The notes: generated by a model not told the origin, from the sequence alone. Shown: positions 26,205 to 33,544, counted from the stretch's first letter. The stretch: 64,000 nt of DNA from Actinoplanes lobatus (GCF_014205215.1 NZ_JACHNC010000001.1:1245001-1309000), one strand, 5' to 3'. Made by a program: numbers and translations.

Positions 26205-26254
26205 CGATCTTGGACGATAGGCCACCGATTGCGGTGGTAAGGCGTCCAAGATCG
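26205..26254. repeat. 50-bp palindromic module, copy A
   Basis: Outer 12-bp arms CGATCTTGGACG and CGTCCAAGATCG enclose an inner hairpin CCACCG-ATTG-CGGTGG, separated by symmetrical 5-base internal loops. The whole module could fold as one long hairpin on either strand. Confidence 0.8.
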
Positions 26255-26313
26255 CAGAGGCACGCAAGAGCGCAAGACGACATGGGGCCGCGCGTCTGGC
26301 GCGCCCCCGGCCG

Positions 26314-26363
26314 CGATCTTGGACGATTGGTCACCGCAATCGGCGGCGAGGCGTCCAAGATTG
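26314..26363. repeat. 50-bp palindromic module, copy B
   Basis: Same length and outer arms as copy A, with one C-to-T change in the right arm (ATTG for ATCG). It starts an 84-bp tandem series with copies at 26398 and 26482. Confidence 0.8.
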
Positions 26364-26397
26364 CCGAGGTACAGGCGCGTCCGGCTCCGCCTGCCCG

Positions 26398-26447
26398 CGA
26401 TCTTGGACGATAGGCCACCGATTGCGGTGGTGAGGCGTCCAAGATCG
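26398..26447. repeat. 50-bp palindromic module, copy C
   Basis: Perfect 12-bp outer arms and the inner CCACCG/CGGTGG stem, nearly identical to copy A. It lies 84 bases after copy B and is followed by the same spacer (GAGGTACAGGCGCGT). Confidence 0.8.
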
Positions 26448-26481
26448 CGGAGGTACAGGCGCGTTCGGCTCCGTCTGCCCG

Positions 26482-26531
26482 CGATCTTGGACGGTGGGCC
26501 ACCGTTAGCGGTTGGTGGGCGTTCGAGATTG
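26482..26531. repeat. 50-bp palindromic module, copy D (degenerate)
   Basis: The left arm CGATCTTGGACG is intact; the right arm reads CGTTCGAGATTG. It is 84 bases after copy C and abuts the right inverted arm of the element. A still more degenerate copy is visible near 26114-26163. Confidence 0.7.
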
Positions 26532-26552
26532 CGGGTGGGTGGATGGGGTGGG

Positions 26553-26668
26553 TGCGGGACCACCGGTATGCGCCCGGCGGGCGCGGCAAAGGCTGGAGTG
26601 GCAGTCGCTCGCGTGGAACCGACGGGACTGCCAGGATTCGGCGGGGGCGGCGCACCCCGTACCGGAAA
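26553..26668 (-). repeat. Right inverted arm of repeat element 1
   Basis: The complement reads TTTCCGGTACGGGG at its outer end and matches the left arm in length with no indels. With the left arm it frames the palindrome-rich interior. Confidence 0.8.
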
Positions 26669-26722
26669 TGGGTTTGAAACGGACGCCCGGCCGGAAGCGC
26701 GCCCACGCGCCGGAAGGAACCG

Positions 26723-26926
26723 CCAAGCCGAAGAGCGACGCACGGCCGAAGAGCGACACACGGCCAAAGAACGACACACGACCGAAGAACGACAGACGAC
26801 ACACGGCCGAAGAACGACACACGGCCGAAGAGCAGCATCCGGACGGAGAGCGGCATCCGGACGGAGAGCGGCAACCGGACGGAGAGCGGCAACCGGACGG
26901 AGAGCGGCAACCGGACGGAGGGGCTG
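26723..26926. repeat. 18-bp tandem repeat array
   Basis: Roughly ten 18-base units in two blocks. The first (to 26839) has units like CGGCCGAAGAACGACACA, interrupted by a 7-base partial unit at 26797. The second (from 26840) has units CGGACGGAGAGCGGCAAC. The period of six codons gives repetitive open frames on both strands, but there is no start or ribosome-site support for a gene. It ends two bases before the gntR stop. Confidence 0.8.
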
Positions 26927-26927
26927 G

Positions 26928-27620
26928 TCAGCGGACGGTTTCGGCGATGAATTCGAGGTGGGCGGCCGCTGTCCGGGTGGCGCCGTCGGCATCGCGGGCG
27001 ACCACGCAGTCGAGGATCGCGCGGTGATCGGCGTCGATGCGGTTCCAGTAGTCCGCGGGGAGGCCGTCGGTCACCTCCTCGCCGTAGGTGGCCTCGTACA
27101 GCGGGAGGCTGACCAGCTCGAAGAGCGGGTTACCGGTGGCCTTGGCCATCACCCGGTGGAAGGCGGGGTGCGCCGCCATCATGGTGTCGAAGTCGTCGAT
27201 CGCCGGGTCGAAGAGGGTGCCCCTCAGCTCGGTGAGGTGGCTGTCGGCGCGGCGGACGGCGGCCAGGCCGGCGGCCGGAACCTCCAGGGCGCGGCGCAGT
27301 TCGAGCAGGTCGGCGAGGCCGACGTCGGCGGAGTGGGCGAGCAGCGCGAAGCCGGTGGAGAGGCCGTCGGCGAGCTGGCCGGCGTCGGGGTGTGCGACGA
27401 AGCTGCCGCCGGTGACACCTCGCGTCGTGACGATGAGGTGCTGGCTGGCGAGGAGGCGGAGGGCTTCACGCACCGTGCTCCGGCTGACGCCGATCTTGAC
27501 GCACAGCTCGGGTTCGGGTGGTAGCCGCTCGCCGGGTTGGAGGCGGCCGGACGTGATTTCCGCGCGTAGCTCGTCGGCGAGCTGCTGGTAGGCGGGTGGG
27601 CGCACCGTTGAGCCGGTCAC
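26928..27620 (-). CDS. GntR/FadR-family transcriptional regulator
   Basis: Regulator of 230 residues. The N-terminal winged helix-turn-helix is typical of GntR (AYQQLADELRAEITSGRLQPGERLPPE is split over residues 9-35, then VSRSTVREALRLLASQHL). A C-terminal all-helical FCD ligand domain follows (about 95-225) with the metal-binding pattern Asp...His...His (FHRVMAKATGNPLFE, DHRAIL, AAHLEF). FCD GntR proteins usually sense carboxylates. No obvious target lies next to it. It is followed on the minus strand by the repeat array instead of a recognisable terminator. Confidence 0.9.
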   Translation of the reverse strand: MTGSTVRPPAYQQLADELRAEITSGRLQPGERLPPEPELCVKIGVSRSTVREALRLLASQHLIVTTRGVTGGSFVAHPDAGQLADGLSTGFALLAHSADVGLADLLELRRALEVPAAGLAAVRRADSHLTELRGTLFDPAIDDFDTMMAAHPAFHRVMAKATGNPLFELVSLPLYEATYGEEVTDGLPADYWNRIDADHRAILDCVVARDADGATRTAAAHLEFIAETVR

Positions 27621-27658
27621 CCGTCCAGGTTAGGCCCTGATCCGCACCGGAAGACCGG

Positions 27659-28054
27659 CTAATCGACGCCCAACGCTCGGCTACTGGGTGGAAGAAGGAT
27701 CAGCAATGCGGTCAGCGCGGCCAGGACGAGCAGTCCGGCGCCGGCCCATCGCGGGCCGATCTGGAGCAGGAAGCCGCCGGTGGCGAGGAGGAACAGCTGC
27801 ACCACGATCGCCGGGCCGCGGGCCCGGGCGGAGCGCCGGCCGAGGGCGCGGGCCACCGCGAAGACGGCCAGCGCGGCCAGCGCGGACATCACGGTGAGCG
27901 AGACGGCGATCGCGACGACGATGTCGCCGCTGGTCAGATCAAGGACGATCAGGTACGCGGTGAGCGCCACGAGTCCGGCGCACTGCAGGTAGAGCAGGCG
28001 CACCCCCCAGTCGAGGGTGGCTGCGTCGACGGTCACGGGCTTCTCACCGGTCAC
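27659..28054 (-). CDS. Four-helix integral membrane protein
   Basis: Protein of about 131 residues with four hydrophobic segments (about 17-38, 43-65, 80-100 and 104-122) joined by an Arg-rich cytoplasmic loop (RALGRRSARARG). No known family is recognised. The start is taken as GTG 28054 (VTGEKPVTVD); other starts at 28036, or upstream inside the divergent kinase region, are possible. It is divergent from the lipid kinase gene, with 40 bases between them. Confidence 0.6.
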   Translation of the reverse strand: MTGEKPVTVDAATLDWGVRLLYLQCAGLVALTAYLIVLDLTSGDIVVAIAVSLTVMSALAALAVFAVARALGRRSARARGPAIVVQLFLLATGGFLLQIGPRWAGAGLLVLAALTALLILLPPSSRALGVD

Positions 28055-28094
28055 CGGTGCACCATACCTACCGCTTCCGGGTAAGGTGCCGCCC

Positions 28095-29045
28095 ATGCGA
28101 GCGTTGCTGGTGGTCAACCCTCGGGCGACGACGACCAGCGAACGGGCCCGCGACGTGCTGGTGCGGGCGTTGCGCAGCGCGGTGGACCTCACGGTGGCCT
28201 ACACGGAGCGGCGCGGTCATGCCACCAGGCTGGCCCGGGACGCCGCCGAGAGCGGGATCGACCTGGTGGTGACGCTCGGTGGGGACGGCACCGTGAACGA
28301 GGCGGTGAACGGTCTGCTGACCGCGACGACCGCGCTCGACGGTCTCTCCGCGACCCCGGCGGACCGGCTGCCGGCGCTGGCCGTGGTCCCGGGCGGTTCC
28401 ACGAACGTCTTCGCCCGCGCGCTGGGCATGCCCCGTGACTGGGCGGACGGGACGAGCGTGATCCTGGACGGGCTGCGGGACGGCCGGCACCGGGTGATCG
28501 GGCTGGGCCGCGCCGACGACCGCTATTTCTGTTTCACGGCCGGGCTGGGCTGGGACGCGGCGACCATCCGCCGGGTGGAGCAGTCCCGGCTGCGGGGCCG
28601 TACGTCGACGCCGGCCCTCTACATGCGCGCGACGTTCGGCCAGTTCTTCACCGGCCTGGACCGTGGGGATCCGCCGCTGACCCTGGAGCGCCCGGATGAG
28701 ACGCCGGACACCGGGCTGGCCACGGTGATCGTGCAGAACACCGCCCCGTGGACATACGTGGGTGACCGTCCGGTCCATCTGAATCCGGACGCATCGTTCG
28801 ATCTCGGCCTGGATGTGACCGCCCTGCGCCGCCTCACGATCGTGGCCGGAGCGCGGACCGTGACACAACTCGCGTGGCGTAGCGGGGATCCACGCGGTAA
28901 ACAGGTGTTGCGTCTGCATGACACCGCGGAGTTCACCGTGGTGGCGTCCCGGCCACAGCCTTTCCAGCTGGACGGTGACTACCTAGGGGAACGACAGAAG
29001 GTGCACTTCGTGTCCGTCCCCTCGGCTCTGCGTGTGATCTGCTGA
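28095..29045 (+). CDS. Diacylglycerol/sphingosine kinase-family lipid kinase
   Basis: Lipid kinase of 316 residues of the YegS/DgkB type, acting at the inner membrane face to phosphorylate diacylglycerol or a related lipid with ATP. The nucleotide motif GGDGTVNEAVNGLL (about 62-75) is typical of the family, followed by VVPGGSTNVFARALG (about 97-111). The C-terminal beta-sandwich ends near residue 310. The ATG at 28095 is used because the first beta strand (RALLVVNPRA) starts at once; the in-frame extension to 28017 is antisense to the divergent gene. It is monocistronic, followed by the whiB1 leader region. Confidence 0.9.
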   Translation: MRALLVVNPRATTTSERARDVLVRALRSAVDLTVAYTERRGHATRLARDAAESGIDLVVTLGGDGTVNEAVNGLLTATTALDGLSATPADRLPALAVVPGGSTNVFARALGMPRDWADGTSVILDGLRDGRHRVIGLGRADDRYFCFTAGLGWDAATIRRVEQSRLRGRTSTPALYMRATFGQFFTGLDRGDPPLTLERPDETPDTGLATVIVQNTAPWTYVGDRPVHLNPDASFDLGLDVTALRRLTIVAGARTVTQLAWRSGDPRGKQVLRLHDTAEFTVVASRPQPFQLDGDYLGERQKVHFVSVPSALRVIC

Positions 29046-29454
29046 CGACGGGGTACGTGTCTCGGCACGTGCTCACGATCCGTTACAGAAGCGCGGCAAA
29101 AGGTCTGCGAGATGGCCGGGACCTTACTACATTGATGGGAGCGTTCGTCAACCGGCTCTGGCGACAGCGGCGGAACCGGACATATGGGTGCGTGAGCCAG
29201 CTCACCCGCCGGGAGAAACTTCCAGCGCTACCCTTGACATCGCGTGAGTTCGTGAAAGCATTCACAAGCGATAAGAAGTAACCGGTTGCCGGTTGTGCGC
29301 GTTCCTTAATCCGGAAGCGCAAACAGCACCAAACACCAAAGCTTGCTGACGCATCGGTGAGCGTACGGGCACAAGCCGTCGCCAACCACTGCGCTCGCAT
29401 ATAGGTAAACAGCACTGTTTTCATTACCCCATCCGAAACAAGGAGTTTGCCGCC
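29046..29454 (+). promoter_or_regulatory. Long AT-richer leader/promoter region of whiB1
   Basis: A 409-base region without a convincing gene, less GC-rich than its surroundings. It holds a TTGACA (29234-29239), a CRP-type site (29252-29265), a TATAGG box (29400-29405) about 50 bases before whiB1, and AGGAG as ribosome site. A 74-codon open frame (29057-29281) has no ribosome site and non-actinobacterial codon bias. A long, highly regulated upstream region is also known for mycobacterial whiB1. Confidence 0.6.
29252..29265. promoter_or_regulatory. CRP-type binding site upstream of whiB1
   Basis: GTGA-AAGCAT-TCAC is a perfect consensus CRP/GlxR half-site pair with six-base spacing. It lies 190 bases before the whiB1 ATG. 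M. tuberculosis whiB1 is controlled by the cAMP receptor protein Rv3676, so a conserved circuit is likely. Confidence 0.6.
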
Positions 29455-29709
29455 ATGGACTGGCGTCACGATGCGATCTGCCGCGACGAGGACCCCGAGC
29501 TGTTCTTCCCGATCGGGACGAGTGGGCCGGCGCTCCTGCAGGTCGAGCAGGCCAAGGCCGTGTGCCGCCGGTGCCCGGTGACCGAGGAATGCCTCTCGTG
29601 GGCACTCGAGTCCGGTCAGGACGCCGGCGTATGGGGCGGGATGAGCGAGGACGAGCGGCGCGCCGTCAAGCGTCGTGGTGGTCTTCGGATCAGCGCCCCC
29701 ACTGCCTGA
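29455..29709 (+). CDS. whiB1: WhiB1/WblE-type iron-sulfur transcription factor
   Basis: Wbl protein of 84 residues carrying a [4Fe-4S] cluster sensitive to nitric oxide and oxygen; it binds the primary sigma factor region 4 and DNA. The four ligands are Cys9 (DAICRDED), Cys37 and Cys40 (CRRC) and Cys46 (EECLSWAL), followed by the GVWGG turn and a basic C-terminus (RRAVKRRGG). Sequence and length match the WhiB1 branch, essential in mycobacteria. AGGAG lies about ten bases upstream. As I recall, the M. tuberculosis whiB1-pdtaS adjacency is kept here in spirit, with the sulfur operon inserted between. Confidence 0.95.
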   Translation: MDWRHDAICRDEDPELFFPIGTSGPALLQVEQAKAVCRRCPVTEECLSWALESGQDAGVWGGMSEDERRAVKRRGGLRISAPTA

Positions 29710-29732
29710 ATCAATCCCCCACACAGCATTTG

Positions 29733-29759
29733 CGCCCCGGGCCGTACGGCACCGGGGCG
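29733..29759 (+). terminator. Terminator after whiB1
   Basis: An 8-bp stem CGCCCCGG/CCGGGGCG with an 11-base loop followed by TCTTGCTGTTTTC. The modest T-run supports intrinsic termination. The next 240 bases (to 30002) show no gene or clear motif. Confidence 0.75.
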
Positions 29760-30002
29760 TCTTGCTGTTTTCAGGTTCTTCACAGCTACCAACTCCAATG
29801 CGCGCTAATTTGATCACGGTACGTTTCCCTGGTCCCGCCGAAATGATCTCGAAATTCCGTCCATGACGCTTTGCGTTGCGAGTCACACACACTCCGCAAT
29901 GGACGATGGGGATCGGGACGTCAATCACATCAAGGCCGTCGCCGAACGCAGAGTGACAGTCGCGCAGAGTAGCGATCAGTCCGGACGGCTCTCAGGAACG
30001 TC

Positions 30003-30743
30003 TCAGGCCGCGACGGGCAGCGGCTCGTTCAGGACCGCCTCGGCCCGTGCGCCGATCAGCCGGACCAGCTCCGGGGCATCGCCCAGCGGCTCTGCGGCGG
30101 TGACCGCGCCGGCCTCGACGGCCGCCCGTACGGCGGTGTCGTAGAGAAGCCCGGGCGCCAGGAAGTAGGCGGCCACCCCGACCCGCCGGGCGCCGGCCGC
30201 CCGCAGCCGGGCCACCGCCTCGCCGGAGCGGGCGCCGGGGCCGGAGGCGTAGGACACCGCGGACGGCAGCCCCAGACGCCGTCCCAGGGCCGCGGCCGCC
30301 TCGGCCACCGTCTCGCGTGCGGCGTCGTCCCTCGTGCCCGCAGCGGCCAGCACGACGGCGTCGAGGTCGTTTCCCGGGAGTCGCCGCTCGAGGGCGGCCA
30401 GCAGGAGCGGGGACGCCGGGCCGAGCACGTCGGTGGCGGTCACCGTGAGCGGGAGCGGCTCCGCCTCCCGGATCACCGCGGGCAGGTCCACCCGGCCGTG
30501 GTAGGCGGCGGTGAGCAGCAGCGGCACCAGGGCCACGCGCCGGCCGGGCAGAGCGGCCAGCACGTCCAGCGGGCGGGGCCCGTCGTGGTCCAGGTACGAA
30601 GCCCGGACGGTCCAGTCGGGGCGGGCCCGCCGCACCGCCCGGGCCAGCGCCTCGGTCGACACCGCGGCCCGGGGGTCCCGGCTGCCGTGGGCCACCAGGA
30701 CCACGGCCGGCCGGTACGGGGTGGTCAGACGTGCAGACCGCAT
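30003..30743 (-). CDS. Sirohydrochlorin chelatase-like (CbiX/SirB) protein
   Basis: Two-domain CbiX-type protein of 246 residues that would insert ferrous iron into sirohydrochlorin to make siroheme, the cofactor of the sulfite reductase encoded in the same operon. The N-terminal half starts with LVAHGSRDPRA (His near 19). The second His of the family is in TAAYHGRVDLP (near 81). The second half repeats the fold and has the matching AAYFLAPG. The ATG at 30743 overlaps the cysH 3' end by 19 bases. It is last in the sulfur operon. Confidence 0.85.
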   Translation of the reverse strand: MRSARLTTPYRPAVVLVAHGSRDPRAAVSTEALARAVRRARPDWTVRASYLDHDGPRPLDVLAALPGRRVALVPLLLTAAYHGRVDLPAVIREAEPLPLTVTATDVLGPASPLLLAALERRLPGNDLDAVVLAAAGTRDDAARETVAEAAAALGRRLGLPSAVSYASGPGARSGEAVARLRAAGARRVGVAAYFLAPGLLYDTAVRAAVEAGAVTAAEPLGDAPELVRLIGARAEAVLNEPLPVAA

Positions 30744-31489
30744 TCGGTCTTCTCGAACATCGCCCAGCGGCCCGCGCGCGGGTCCTCGCCGGCCTTGGTC
30801 CGCCGGGTGCACGGCCAGCAGCCGATCGAGCCGTAGCCCTTCTTGAACAGCTCGTTGACCGGCACGTTCCACCGGCTGATGTAGGCGTCCACGTCGGCCT
30901 GGGTCCAGGCGGCGATCGGGTTGACCTTCACCTTGCCCTTCTTGGCGTCGAACGCGACGACCGGCGTGTTGGCCCGGGTCGGCGACTCGTCCCGGCGCAG
31001 GCCGGTGGCCCAGGAGTCGTACTCGGCGAGGGCGCGTTCCAGCGGCTCCACCTTGCGCAGGAAGCAGCACTCGTCGGGGCTGCGGGCGAACAGCCGGGGA
31101 CCGTACTCGCCGTCCTGCTGGCCCACGGTCAGGCGCGGGCGGATCGAGCGGACGTTGACGTTCATCGTCCGGACGACCGTGTCCCGGATCTTCAGCGTCT
31201 CCGGGAAGTGCAGGCCGGTGTCCAGGAAGACCACGTCCACGCCGGGCGACACCCGGGAGAAGAGGTGCGCCACCACGGCGTCGGCCATCGAGCTGGTGAC
31301 GCAGAACCGCGCGCCGAAGGTGTCGGTCGCCCACTTGGCGATCTCCTCGGCGGGCCGGCCCTCGAGCGTCTCGGCGGCCTCCAGCGCGAGGGCCTTCAGC
31401 TCCTCGGGTTTCCGGCGTTCGGGATCCGCGCCGGCGGACGGACCGCCCAGGTTGATCAGGCCCATACCCGCGGCGTTGAGGAGACTCAT
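30725..31489 (-). CDS. cysH: Adenosine 5'-phosphosulfate (APS/PAPS) reductase
   Basis: Reduces activated sulfate to sulfite with thioredoxin as donor. The protein has 254 residues. A PP-loop-like SSMADAV region (about 75) and the Cys pairs CC (about 139-140) and CWPC (about 222-225) bind the [4Fe-4S] cluster of the APS-specific class. The catalytic Cys is in the C-terminal ECGLHV. The start is ATG 31489, overlapping the upstream zinc-ribbon gene stop by ATGA; the longer frame is antisense to nothing and has no better ribosome site. It is in the operon nirA, zinc ribbon, cysH, chelatase. Confidence 0.93.
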   Translation of the reverse strand: MSLLNAAGMGLINLGGPSAGADPERRKPEELKALALEAAETLEGRPAEEIAKWATDTFGARFCVTSSMADAVVAHLFSRVSPGVDVVFLDTGLHFPETLKIRDTVVRTMNVNVRSIRPRLTVGQQDGEYGPRLFARSPDECCFLRKVEPLERALAEYDSWATGLRRDESPTRANTPVVAFDAKKGKVKVNPIAAWTQADVDAYISRWNVPVNELFKKGYGSIGCWPCTRRTKAGEDPRAGRWAMFEKTECGLHV

Positions 31490-31644
31490 GACGAACTCAC
31501 TCCCTTGGACAGAAGACCGATGAACTTGACCGAGAACACACGGGCGCAGGAGTGGCACTCCCAGGCGCCGTGCGAGGACTCGTTGGGGCGGAGGTCCTCC
31601 TCACCGCAGTAGGGGCAGTACAGCGGAGCCTGTCGCTCGCTCAT
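31486..31644 (-). CDS. Small zinc-ribbon protein in sulfur operon
   Basis: Protein of 52 residues with CPYCGEE near residue 10 and CHSC near residue 30, a two-knuckle zinc ribbon or rubredoxin-like fold. A short basic/hydrophobic tail follows. It is coupled on both sides by ATGA overlaps with nirA and cysH, so it is made in step with the two reductases. I know no assigned function; a metal-binding or electron-carrier role in sulfite reduction is only an idea from context. Confidence 0.75.
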   Translation of the reverse strand: MSERQAPLYCPYCGEEDLRPNESSHGAWECHSCARVFSVKFIGLLSKGVSSS

Positions 31645-33335
31645 TTGAGGAGCTCCTCGTCGGCCCGCAGCACCCAGTTGGCGAAGGTCTCGCCCTGGTC
31701 GCGGCCGTCCAGGTAGTGCCGGGCGACGCGTTCCACGTACTCCGGAAGCTCTTCGGCGGTGGCCTTGAGGCCACGGACCTTGCGGCCGAACCCGGCGGTC
31801 TCGCCCTTGGCCATGCCCAGCGCGCCGCCCAGGTGGATCTGGAAGCCCTCGACCTGCTCGCCGTGCGAGTTCAGGACGAGCTGGCCCTTGAGGCCGATGT
31901 CGGCGACCTGTGTGCGGGCGCACGCGTTGGGGCAGCCGTTGATGTGGATCGACAGCTCGGCGTCGAAGCCCTTGAGCCGGTCCTCGAGCCGGGCCACCAG
32001 CTCCTCGCCGCGCGCCTTGGTCTCGACGATGGCGAGCTTGCAGTACTCGATGCCGGTGCAGGCCATGGTGCCGCGGCGGAAGGCCGACGGACGGGCTTCC
32101 AGCCCGATGCCGCGGAGACCTTCGATGATCGGCTCCACCTGGTCGTCGGCGATGTCCAGGACCAGGAGCTTCTGGTACGCCGTGAGCCGCACCCGCTCCG
32201 ACCCGTGCTTCTCGACGAGGTCCGCGAGCTCGGTCAGCTGGGTGCCGGACGACCGGCCGACCACCGGGGCCGCGCCGATGTAGTTCCGCCCGTCGATCTG
32301 CTTGTGCACGCCGATGTGGTCGAGCGGCTTCTCCGGCAGCTCCGGAGCCGGGCCGTCGATCAGCGCGCGGCCCATGTACTCCTTCTCCAGGACCTCGCGG
32401 AACTTCGCCACGCCCCAGTCGGCGAGCAGGAACTTGAGCCGGGCGCGGTGCCGCAGGCGGCGGTAGCCGTAGTCCCGGAAGATCCCGACGACGCCCTCCC
32501 AGACGTCCGGGACCTCGGCCAGCGGCACCCAGACGCCGAGCCGCTCGGCCAGGCGCGGGTTGGTGGACAGGCCGCCTCCGACCCAGAGGTCGAAGCCGGG
32601 GCCGTGGTCGGGGTGGTGCACGCCGACGAAGGCGATGTCGTTCGCCTGGTAGGGACCGTCGGGCAGCCAGGAGATGACCGACTTGAACTTGCGCGGCAGG
32701 TTCGAGTAGCGCGGGTCGCCGACGTACCGCTCGACGATCTCGTCGATCGCCGGGGTGGCGTCGATCACCTCGTCGGCCGAGACCCCGGCGACCGGGCTGC
32801 CCAGCACTACGCGGGGGCAGTCGCCGCAGGCCTCGGTGGTCTGGAGGCCGACCGCCTCGAGCCGGCGCCAGATCTCCGGCATGTCCTCGACCCGGATCCA
32901 GTGCATCTGGATGTTCTGCCGGTCGGTGATGTCGGCGGTGTCCCGGGCGAACTCGGTGGCGATGCCGCCGATGGTGCGCAGCTGCGCGAGGTTCAGCGCG
33001 CCGCCGTCGATCCGCACGCGGAGCATGAAGTACTCGTCCTCGAGCTCCTCCGGCTCCAGCACCGCGGTGCGGCCGCCGTCGATCCCGGCGCGCCGCTGGG
33101 TGTAGAGGCCCCACCAGCGGAACCGGCCGCGCAGGTCGGCCGGGTCGATCGAGGAGAACCCGCCGTGGGCGTAGATGTTCTCGATCCGGGCCCGCACGTT
33201 GAGCGGGTTGTCGTCCTTCTTGCTGCGTTCGTTGGGGTTGAGCGGCTCGCGGTGTCCGAGCGCCCACTGACCCTCGCCGCGCGCCTTGCGGGGGCGGGCG
33301 GTCGGCCTTGCAGCGGGAGTGTTGCTGGGCGCCAT
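31641..33335 (-). CDS. nirA: Ferredoxin-dependent assimilatory sulfite/nitrite reductase
   Basis: Siroheme and [4Fe-4S] enzyme of 564 residues reducing sulfite to sulfide (or nitrite to ammonia) with electrons from ferredoxin. The cluster/siroheme ligands are in ACTGIEYC (about 423-430) and INGCPNAC (about 463-470), the C-x5-C-n-C-x3-C pattern. Substrate-binding basic residues lie in TDRQNIQMHWI and ACGDCPRVVLG. Being in one operon with APS reductase and the siroheme chelatase argues for sulfite. A leader peptide of the cysteine type lies 122 bases upstream, suggesting control by cysteine supply. Confidence 0.93.
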   Translation of the reverse strand: MAPSNTPAARPTARPRKARGEGQWALGHREPLNPNERSKKDDNPLNVRARIENIYAHGGFSSIDPADLRGRFRWWGLYTQRRAGIDGGRTAVLEPEELEDEYFMLRVRIDGGALNLAQLRTIGGIATEFARDTADITDRQNIQMHWIRVEDMPEIWRRLEAVGLQTTEACGDCPRVVLGSPVAGVSADEVIDATPAIDEIVERYVGDPRYSNLPRKFKSVISWLPDGPYQANDIAFVGVHHPDHGPGFDLWVGGGLSTNPRLAERLGVWVPLAEVPDVWEGVVGIFRDYGYRRLRHRARLKFLLADWGVAKFREVLEKEYMGRALIDGPAPELPEKPLDHIGVHKQIDGRNYIGAAPVVGRSSGTQLTELADLVEKHGSERVRLTAYQKLLVLDIADDQVEPIIEGLRGIGLEARPSAFRRGTMACTGIEYCKLAIVETKARGEELVARLEDRLKGFDAELSIHINGCPNACARTQVADIGLKGQLVLNSHGEQVEGFQIHLGGALGMAKGETAGFGRKVRGLKATAEELPEYVERVARHYLDGRDQGETFANWVLRADEELLK

Positions 33336-33457
33336 CTCGGCGTTCCTCCGGGTTTCGTGGGCGCGCTGTGCCGCTCACGGCCCGTGGGAGGCTCGTGACA
33401 TCTGTGTCAGGAGTTGGGCCCGGCGGTCGAGCGCCCGGAAATGGAAATCGGGCGTCG

Positions 33458-33544
33458 TCAGGAAGCCGGACACATGGCGCTGCGGACACGGCCGTAGTCG
33501 ACGTGGCGACGGGCCACGAAGCGGCGGTCAACTGCAGCGGTCAT
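33458..33544 (-). CDS. Short leader peptide upstream of the sulfur operon
   Basis: A 28-residue open frame starting MTAAVDRRFVARRHVDYG and ending in SAMCPAS. It matches the actinobacterial putative leader-peptide family, whose members share RRHVD and a Cys near the C-terminus and lie before sulfur-assimilation genes. GAGAGG lies nine bases before the ATG. Such uORFs are thought to sense cysteine shortage by ribosome stalling and so control the genes behind. The 122 bases between its stop and nirA are GC-rich and could fold, but I did not find an obvious two-state structure. Confidence 0.75.
   Translation of the reverse strand: MTAAVDRRFVARRHVDYGRVRSAMCPAS

Larger units (their letters stand above)
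25609..26668. repeat. Noncoding mosaic repeat element 1 with inverted terminal arms
   Basis: The gap between the anti-sigma gene and gntR holds no convincing gene. It is built of repeats: inverted terminal arms (25615-25730 and 26553-26668), a 68-bp tandem repeat (from 25811), and a series of 50-bp palindromic modules (26205-26531), partly in 84-bp tandem. The element starts right after the stop codon of the left gene. On the right, an 18-bp tandem array fills the space to the gntR stop. The same architecture occurs at 48324-49027. It resembles BIME/REP-type mosaics in layout; function and mobility are unknown. Confidence 0.75.

Noticed and set aside
25374..26240. A 288-codon plus-strand open frame running from the anti-sigma gene into the repeat array
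   Set aside because: It starts inside a real gene in another frame and consists mostly of translated repeats rich in Arg, Pro and Thr. No ribosome site or domain.
26205..26531. CRISPR array
   Set aside because: Repeats are 50-bp palindromes in a mostly conserved 84-bp tandem; the spacers are also repeated, not unique, and there are no cas genes.
26008..26992. Repetitive minus-strand open frames over the 18-bp array (hexapeptide repeats)
   Set aside because: The repeat period of 18 keeps the frames open by arithmetic. There is no start with a ribosome site, and both alternative frames look equally protein-like, which speaks against coding.
29057..29281. A 74-codon open frame in the whiB1 upstream region
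   Set aside because: No ribosome site, poor third-position GC, and it covers the CRP-type site; treated as promoter and leader.
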